A stretch of DNA of 10,235 bases from an uncultured Eubacteriales bacterium (GTDB lineage Bacteria; Bacillota_A; Clostridia; Oscillospirales; Oscillospiraceae): NCBI GenBank assembly GCA_900556015.1, contig USNH01000012.1, forward strand, positions 1 through 10,235, read 5' to 3'. Every line of letters starts with the position of its first letter. The first letter of the stretch is position 1. Positions 6,712 through 10,235 of this stretch are shown here, one piece after another. Both the position numbers and the translations under genes were made by a program. Under the pieces are notes generated by a model, which was given only the letters and a program-made list of their open reading frames with translations, was not told the DNA's origin and ran no database searches.

Positions 6712-8061
6712 GTGCTGGAGAAGAACAAGATCTACCCCGCCCGCATCGAGGGCTACACCTCAGAGGGGCTGGGCGTGGCCCGCATCGGCGGGCAGGCGGT
6801 GTTCGTCCACCGCGCCTTGCAGGGCGAGGAGGGCGATGTGCTGGTGCTGAAGGTGCTGAAAAACGCCGCCTTCGGCAAGCTCGTTACGCTCCGCGAGCCG
6901 TCCCCTCACCGCACCGCGCCGGACTGCCCGTACTATGGCCGCTGCGGCGGCTGTGACCTCCGCCACATGGGCCGCACCGAGGAGCTGTCCGCCAAGCGCC
7001 AGCGGGTGCAGGATGCCCTCCGCCGCATCGGCGGCAGCGACGTGACCGTGGAGACCATTCTCACCGACGGTCAGCCCCTTCGCTACCGCAACAAGAGCCA
7101 ATACCCCATCGCCGCCGACGGCACGGTGGGCTTCTACAAGGCCCGCAGCCATCAGGTGGTGGACGTAACGGAATGCCTCCTGCAAAAGCCCCAGGCCGAC
7201 GCGGCGGCAGCCGCCCTGCGGCAGTATATCCAGGCCTACCGCGTCCCCTGCTACGACGAGACCACCCGCTGCGGCCTCCTGCGCCACCTGTACGTCCGCA
7301 CCAACGGCGCGGGCCAGTCCCTGCTGTGCGTCATCGTCAATGGCACCAAGCTCCCTCACGAGCCGGAGCTGGTGTCCCTGCTGCGCCGGGCCGTGCCCGA
7401 TGCCGTGGGCGTGGTGCTGGGCGTAAACACCCAGCCCACCGGCGCGGTGCTGGGCCGCGAATACCGCACCTTGTGGGGCGAGAACACGCTGACCGACCAG
7501 CTCTGCGGCCTGACGTTCCGCCTCAGTGTCCCCTCCTTTTTCCAGGTGAACCGCCCCATGGCGGAAATACTGTACGAGACAGCCCTGGACTTCGCCGGCC
7601 TGACGGGCCGGGAGCTGGTACTGGACCTGTACTGCGGCGCGGGCACGATCACCCAGGTCATGGCCCGCCGCGCCAAGCATGTCATCGGCGCGGAGATCGT
7701 GCCGGAGGCCATCGCCGACGCCAAAGAGAACGCCCGCCGCAACCATGTGGCGAACGTGGAGTTCTTCTGCGGCGATGCCTCGGCGGTGGCGGCGGAGCTG
7801 GCCGGGCGCGGCCTGCGCCCCGATGTGATCTGCGTCGATCCGCCCCGCAAGGGCCTCGCCCCGGAGGTGGTGGACGCGGCAGCCGCCATGTCCCCCCGCC
7901 GCATCGTCTACGTCTCCTGCGACCCCGCCACCCTGGCCCGTGATGTCCAGCGCTTCGCCGCCCACGGCTACCGCGCCGTCCGCGCCGCCGCGGTGGATAT
8001 GTTCCCCCGCACCGCCAACGTAGAGACGGTGGTGGCCCTGGAGCGCCGCGCTACCGATTGA
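6712..8061 (+). CDS. rlmD: 23S rRNA (uracil-C5)-methyltransferase, RlmD/TrmA family
   Basis: This 449-residue enzyme methylates C5 of a uridine in RNA using S-adenosylmethionine. Residues about 1-60 form a TRAM RNA-binding domain. An iron-sulfur cluster site is visible as C72, C78, C81 and C155 (CPYYGRCGGC, then TECLLQ). The methyltransferase domain has SFFQVN at 275-280, the cofactor loop LDLYCGAGT at about 304-312, CVDPPRKGL at 374-382 and VSCDPATLARD at 401-411, where Cys403 is the expected catalytic nucleophile; a conserved Glu lies near 438. Length is normal. Firmicute members may modify U747, U1939 or both (RlmCD), so the precise target is not settled by sequence. It starts with GTG only three bases after the nuclease stop and has no clear ribosome site, which points to translational coupling. 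No intrinsic terminator was seen between it and secG. Confidence 0.92.
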   Translation: MLEKNKIYPARIEGYTSEGLGVARIGGQAVFVHRALQGEEGDVLVLKVLKNAAFGKLVTLREPSPHRTAPDCPYYGRCGGCDLRHMGRTEELSAKRQRVQDALRRIGGSDVTVETILTDGQPLRYRNKSQYPIAADGTVGFYKARSHQVVDVTECLLQKPQADAAAAALRQYIQAYRVPCYDETTRCGLLRHLYVRTNGAGQSLLCVIVNGTKLPHEPELVSLLRRAVPDAVGVVLGVNTQPTGAVLGREYRTLWGENTLTDQLCGLTFRLSVPSFFQVNRPMAEILYETALDFAGLTGRELVLDLYCGAGTITQVMARRAKHVIGAEIVPEAIADAKENARRNHVANVEFFCGDASAVAAELAGRGLRPDVICVDPPRKGLAPEVVDAAAAMSPRRIVYVSCDPATLARDVQRFAAHGYRAVRAAAVDMFPRTANVETVVALERRATD

Positions 8062-8104
8062 TATGCACGCACACCGCCCCGCAAAAAAAGAAGCAAATCT
8101 CCTC

Positions 8105-8133
8105 TTGCATTACGGGAATTTGTGTGATAAAAT
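8105..8133 (+). promoter_or_regulatory. Sigma-A promoter of secG
   Basis: TTGCAT (8105-8110), a 17-base spacer and TAAAAT (8128-8133), with TGA just before the -10 box, make a strong promoter in an AT-rich pocket. It shows that secG can be transcribed apart from the genes upstream. The leader would be about 50 bases. Confidence 0.75.
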
Positions 8134-8176
8134 AAGCGTTACTGTGATATTAGTGCCTTTAGGGCATGGATTTGTT

Positions 8177-8183
8177 GGAGGAG
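8177..8183 (+). promoter_or_regulatory. Ribosome site deciding the secG start
   Basis: GGAGGAG lies six bases before the ATG at 8190. It overlaps codons of a possible longer reading from 8166, which is therefore unlikely to be the true start. Confidence 0.85.
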
Positions 8184-8189
8184 TTCATC

Positions 8190-8435
8190 ATGATCTTTAT
8201 TACGATTTTACAGCTGCTGGCCGGCCTCATCCTCGTTTTGGTGGTGCTGTTTCAGTCCGGCAAGAGCCAGGGTCTGTCCGGCACGATCGGCGGCATCGCG
8301 GATAGCTATATGAGCAAGTCCAAGGCCAAGAGTTTGGACGCCAAGCTGGCCAAGGGCACGAAGTGGGTCGGCGCGGTGTTTATCGTTCTGACGCTGGTCA
8401 TCAACTGCATGCTGGCCGCCGGCGTGGGTGCTTGA
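8190..8435 (+). CDS. secG: Preprotein translocase subunit SecG
   Basis: SecG is the small membrane partner of SecY and SecE and helps SecA-driven protein export. The 81-residue product has a first membrane helix at about residues 2-22, a conserved cytoplasmic loop with FQSGKSQGLSG at 21-31 and IGGIADSYMSKSKAKSLDAKLAK in the following stretch, and a second helix at about 59-78. Length and order are exactly those of the family. The ATG at 8190 is chosen from the GGAGGAG six bases upstream. It has its own promoter and is followed by an unusually AT-rich, repeat-rich 3' region ending in a strong terminator. In many Firmicutes secG precedes rnr and smpB; here it stands alone and faces a deacetylase gene. 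Confidence 0.96.
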   Translation: MIFITILQLLAGLILVLVVLFQSGKSQGLSGTIGGIADSYMSKSKAKSLDAKLAKGTKWVGAVFIVLTLVINCMLAAGVGA

Positions 8436-8437
8436 GC

Positions 8438-8529
8438 TTCCAGTTTCTGGCAAAATACCTTGAATTTTCTTGGATTTATCTTATATAAACCTTGAAAAAC
8501 ATCTTGAATTTTCAAGAAAAAAACTGGAA
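8438..8529. repeat. AT-rich nested inverted-repeat tract downstream of secG
   Basis: TTCCAGTTT (8438-8446) pairs perfectly with AAACTGGAA (8521-8529). Nested inside it, TTTTCTTG (8465-8472) pairs with CAAGAAAA (8513-8520), which abuts the outer right arm. A further perfect palindrome CTTGAATTTTCAAG spans 8503-8516, competing for the same bases. CTTGAA occurs at 8459, 8491, 8503 and 8544, with TTGAA again at 8535. The stretch is strongly AT-rich in a GC-rich genome and has no open reading frame of note. It precedes the terminator at 8548-8584, so it would be the 3' untranslated part of the secG mRNA, or a small separate RNA. Confidence 0.7.
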
Positions 8530-8547
8530 AAAAGTTGAATGAACTTG

Positions 8548-8584
8548 AAAAGACTTCCGAGCTGCTGCCCGGAAGTCTTTTTTT
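8548..8584. terminator. Bidirectional intrinsic terminator between secG and the deacetylase gene
   Basis: AAAAGACTTCCG (8548-8559) pairs with CGGAAGTCTTTT (8570-8581) across a ten-base loop, and a run of seven T ends at 8584. On the plus strand it ends secG. On the minus strand it comes just after the deacetylase stop codon (8592-8594), with four A in the plus strand giving a short U run. Confidence 0.92.
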
Positions 8585-8591
8585 GCCGATT

Positions 8592-9284
8592 TCAGGGGGC
8601 GCTGCGGTAGGTGACGCCGGGCTCAGGGGTGACATTTTTCAGCGACAGCAGCTCGGACACGGTGACGAATACGTACCCCTGCTGCTGGAGATGGGCGATC
8701 GCCTTGAGGGTGGCCTCCACGGTGTTGAGGTAGCGGTCGTGGAGGAGGACGATGTCGCCGTCGCCGGTGCAGCGGTAGATCACGTCCAAAATTTTGTCGC
8801 AGTTTTTGGTGCGCCAGTCCTCGGTGTCCACCGACCAGTTGACCAGGGGGACGGTGAGGCGGGCGGCCTCGTCGTCGGTGAGCAGGCCGTAGGGCGGACG
8901 TACCCAATAGTCGCCGTCGCCCAGCAGCTCGCGGAGGAGGGCGTCGTTCTTCTCCAGGTCGGCCAGCGCCTGGGCGGGGGTGAGCTGGTCAAGGGCGGCG
9001 TGGTCGTAGGAGTGGTTGCCCACCTGGTGGCCCTCGTCGGCGATGCGGCGGACGATGTCCGGGTCTTTCACCGCCTGGCAGCCCACCACGAAAAAGGTGG
9101 CCTTCGCGCCCAGGTCGCGGAGACCGTCCAGCAGCTGCGGCGTGCAGCGGGGGGACGGGCCGTCGTCGAAGGTGAGGGCCACGTATTTGGGCGGGTCGGC
9201 GGAGGCGGAAGCGGCGGGGGCATCGGCGCGGGTGCAGGCGGGGAGCAGCAGGAACAGAAGCAGCGCGGGGAGCAGGCGTTTCAT
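8592..9284 (-). CDS. Polysaccharide deacetylase (NodB domain), probable lipoprotein
   Basis: The 230-residue product has a carbohydrate esterase 4 (NodB) fold that removes acetyl groups from N-acetylated sugars, most often in peptidoglycan or chitin-like polymers. Residues 1-17 form a lipoprotein-type signal, with LPAC at 14-17 as the likely lipobox; Pro before Ala-Cys is unusual, so plain secretion is the alternative. Catalytic motifs follow in order: TFDDGPS at 38-44 (metal-binding and base Asp), HSYDH at 91-95 (metal-binding His pair), RPPYG at 129-133, DTEDW at 153-157 and LLHD at 180-183. All key residues are present. The ATG at 9284 is chosen because it begins the signal peptide and has GGTG five bases upstream; the frame stays open far upstream but only as an antisense shadow of lexA. 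It is divergent from lexA, so the LexA operator might also affect it. Its substrate is not known; PdaA- or PgdA-like roles are possible. Confidence 0.93.
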   Translation of the reverse strand: MKRLLPALLLFLLLPACTRADAPAASASADPPKYVALTFDDGPSPRCTPQLLDGLRDLGAKATFFVVGCQAVKDPDIVRRIADEGHQVGNHSYDHAALDQLTPAQALADLEKNDALLRELLGDGDYWVRPPYGLLTDDEAARLTVPLVNWSVDTEDWRTKNCDKILDVIYRCTGDGDIVLLHDRYLNTVEATLKAIAHLQQQGYVFVTVSELLSLKNVTPEPGVTYRSAP

Positions 9285-9366
9285 GTTATCACCGATGGGA
9301 GTATATGCGCGGCGGCGGGGGATATGACGGCGGCGGCGCGGAACAAATTTTATTGAAATTTTTCTA

Positions 9367-9378
9367 GAACAAATGTTG
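9367..9378. promoter_or_regulatory. LexA (SOS) operator upstream of lexA
   Basis: GAACAAATGTTG matches the Gram-positive LexA site GAAC-N4-GTTC at seven of eight specified positions. It overlaps the -35 box of the lexA promoter (TTGCAA at 9376-9381), as expected for self-repression. A second GAACAAAT lies 26 bases upstream at 9341-9348, with no GTT half behind it. Confidence 0.75.
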
Positions 9379-9404
9379 CAATTTCCTGTGTGATGTGTTA
9401 TACT
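9376..9404 (+). promoter_or_regulatory. Sigma-A promoter of lexA
   Basis: TTGCAA (9376-9381), a 17-base spacer and TATACT (9399-9404), preceded by TGT that gives an extended -10, form a strong promoter about 34 bases upstream of the lexA start. Confidence 0.8.
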
Positions 9405-9437
9405 TCCCTTGTAAAACTGTGGAAAAGGGGCATGACT

Positions 9438-10067
9438 ATGGCGCAGATGACGAAAATGCAGCAGCGGATCTACGACTATATTGCCGAGACGATACAGCGT
9501 CAGGGCTATCCGCCCTCCGTGCGGGAGATCGGCGAGGCGGTGGGGCTGAAGTCGCCCTCCACCGTCCATTTCCACCTGAAGCACATGGAGGAGCTGGGTG
9601 TGCTGAACAAAGGCGCGGGCAAGGGCCGCGCTCTGACGCTGACCCAGGGGGCGAAAGCGCCCGAACCCGCTGCGGCGCAGGAGGTCGAGCCGCCTGCGGA
9701 CCGCATCCCCATCGTGGGGAACGTGGCAGCGGGCAGCCCCATTCTGGCTCAGGAGTGCATCGAGGATTACCTGACCTTTGACACCGGCGGACGGGAGGGC
9801 GAGTATTTTGCCCTGCGCGTCCGGGGGGAGTCCATGCTCAACGCGGGTATTCTGCCCGGCGACTTCGTGGTGGTGCACCAGCAGCCCACGGCCTACAACG
9901 GCGAGATCGTGGTGGCGCTGCTGGGGGACGAGGCCACGGTGAAGCGGCTCAGCCGCCGCAACGGCCAGGTGTGGCTGCTGCCGGAGAACGAGAATTACCA
10001 GCCTATTGATGGCCGGGAGGCCACGCTGCTGGGCAAGGTCACGGCGGTGATCCGCCAGTATAGCTAA
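9438..10067 (+). CDS. lexA: SOS-response transcriptional repressor LexA
   Basis: LexA represses DNA-repair genes until RecA on single-stranded DNA triggers its self-cleavage. The 209-residue protein has an N-terminal winged helix-turn-helix (about residues 1-70; PSVREIGEAVGLKSPSTVHFHL at 26-47 includes the recognition helix), a Pro- and Ala-rich linker, and a C-terminal S24 peptidase domain. The cleavage site is Ala98-Gly99 in NVAAGSP. The catalytic dyad is Ser132 (GESM) and Lys169 (ATVKRL). Everything needed for autoproteolysis is present and the length is normal. The ATG at 9438 is preferred because AAGGGG (9425-9430) lies seven bases before it; the ATG at 9432 is too close to that site. 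Its own operator overlaps the promoter, showing autoregulation. A strong hairpin follows the stop. Confidence 0.97.
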   Translation: MAQMTKMQQRIYDYIAETIQRQGYPPSVREIGEAVGLKSPSTVHFHLKHMEELGVLNKGAGKGRALTLTQGAKAPEPAAAQEVEPPADRIPIVGNVAAGSPILAQECIEDYLTFDTGGREGEYFALRVRGESMLNAGILPGDFVVVHQQPTAYNGEIVVALLGDEATVKRLSRRNGQVWLLPENENYQPIDGREATLLGKVTAVIRQYS

Positions 10068-10079
10068 ACCGGGAAAATG

Positions 10080-10107
10080 ACAGGAGACGGCGTGAGCCGT
10101 CTCCTGT
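10080..10107 (+). terminator. Strong hairpin after lexA, possible terminator or repeat arm
   Basis: ACAGGAGACGGC (10080-10091) pairs perfectly with GCCGTCTCCTGT (10096-10107) across a GTGA loop. The 12-base-pair stem is followed only by TTCAG, a poor U run, so termination may be weak or depend on other factors. It begins 13 bases after the lexA stop. It may belong to the repeat-like tract that runs to the window end. Confidence 0.65.
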
Positions 10108-10235
10108 TTCAGCTTGTGGGGAAAATCCGTCCGAAGGTGATGTGTGTGGGGGTTGGTAGGCCGTGTGTAAGGGGCTGGGGACGGATTCCCACGGGCGCTT
10201 CGCGCCGCGAAGCAAGTACCCTTGGGGTGCGCCCT
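10108..10235. repeat. GC-rich intergenic tract with inverted repeats, possible dispersed element
   Basis: No gene is supported here. AATCCGTCC (10124-10132) and GGACGGATT (10179-10187) form a perfect nine-base inverted repeat, with GTGGG-like sequence outside each arm, around a G- and T-rich core. To the right GGCGC and GCGCC, then CTTCGC and GCGAAG, form two overlapping alternative hairpins between about 10193 and 10213. The pattern resembles short non-coding interspersed repeats found in intergenic regions of gut Clostridia; whether it recurs in this genome cannot be seen from one window. Confidence 0.4.

Noticed and set aside
8062..8165. A small RNA or tRNA between rlmD and secG
   Set aside because: The only structure seen is a four-base-pair stem near 8154-8166; no cloverleaf or known RNA motif is present, and the stretch is explained by the secG promoter and leader.
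8166..8189. Longer secG start at 8166
   Set aside because: The ribosome site GGAGGAG lies inside this extension and points to the ATG at 8190.
9300..9305. TATACT on the minus strand as a -10 box for the deacetylase gene
   Set aside because: It would leave a leader of under ten bases, too short to hold the ribosome site comfortably, and no -35 box is found at the right distance.
9390..9437. Longer lexA start at 9390
   Set aside because: It begins upstream of the -10 box at 9399-9404, so it could not be on the mRNA from the predicted promoter; LexA proteins begin near the MAQMTKMQQ segment.
9285..9878. Upstream extension of the deacetylase frame to 9878
   Set aside because: The extension runs antisense to lexA and places a lipoprotein signal peptide in the middle of the protein; the start at 9284 fits signal peptide and family.

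Overview
The window looks like chromosomal DNA from a GC-rich, low-motility-type Firmicute of the Clostridia, most likely an Oscillospiraceae-like gut bacterium. This placement is an inference. It rests on strong AGGAGG-type ribosome sites, GC-rich codon use, a LexA operator of the Gram-positive GAAC-N4-GTTY type, a SpoIIIE/FtsK translocase, a leaderless DUF11 protein of a kind I associate with Clostridia, and convergent genes closed by bidirectional terminators. No tRNA, rRNA, CRISPR array or recognisable transposase was seen.

Layout, left to right. (1) 30-404, minus: the N-terminal part of a DNA cytosine-5 methyltransferase with its own promoter, cut off soon after the catalytic Pro-Cys motif, in visibly less GC-rich DNA; probably a horizontally acquired remnant. 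(2) 553-1407, plus: a DUF11 beta-sandwich protein with no signal peptide. (3) A bidirectional terminator, then a minus-strand operon of uppP (undecaprenyl-diphosphatase) followed by ftsK/spoIIIE (DNA translocase), joined by a stop codon that lies inside the ftsK ribosome site. (4) A 244-base divergent promoter region, then a plus-strand pair of a beta-CASP metallo-beta-lactamase-fold nuclease and an RlmD/TrmA-type rRNA uracil methyltransferase, three bases apart. (5) secG with its own good promoter, followed by an AT-rich, repeat-filled 3' region and a second bidirectional terminator shared with (6) a minus-strand polysaccharide deacetylase lipoprotein. (7) lexA, divergent from the deacetylase, with a LexA operator overlapping its -35 box. 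(8) A GC-rich tail with strong inverted repeats that may be a dispersed intergenic element.

How the genes relate: the middle of the window is core housekeeping (lipid carrier recycling, chromosome translocation, RNA processing and modification, protein export, SOS control). The accessory signal is confined to the left end (methyltransferase fragment, DUF11 protein), the repeat-rich tract behind secG and the right-end repeat. I see no complete new defence or mobile system in this window; the best leads are the truncated methyltransferase with its junction, the secG 3' repeat tract and the right-end inverted repeats.
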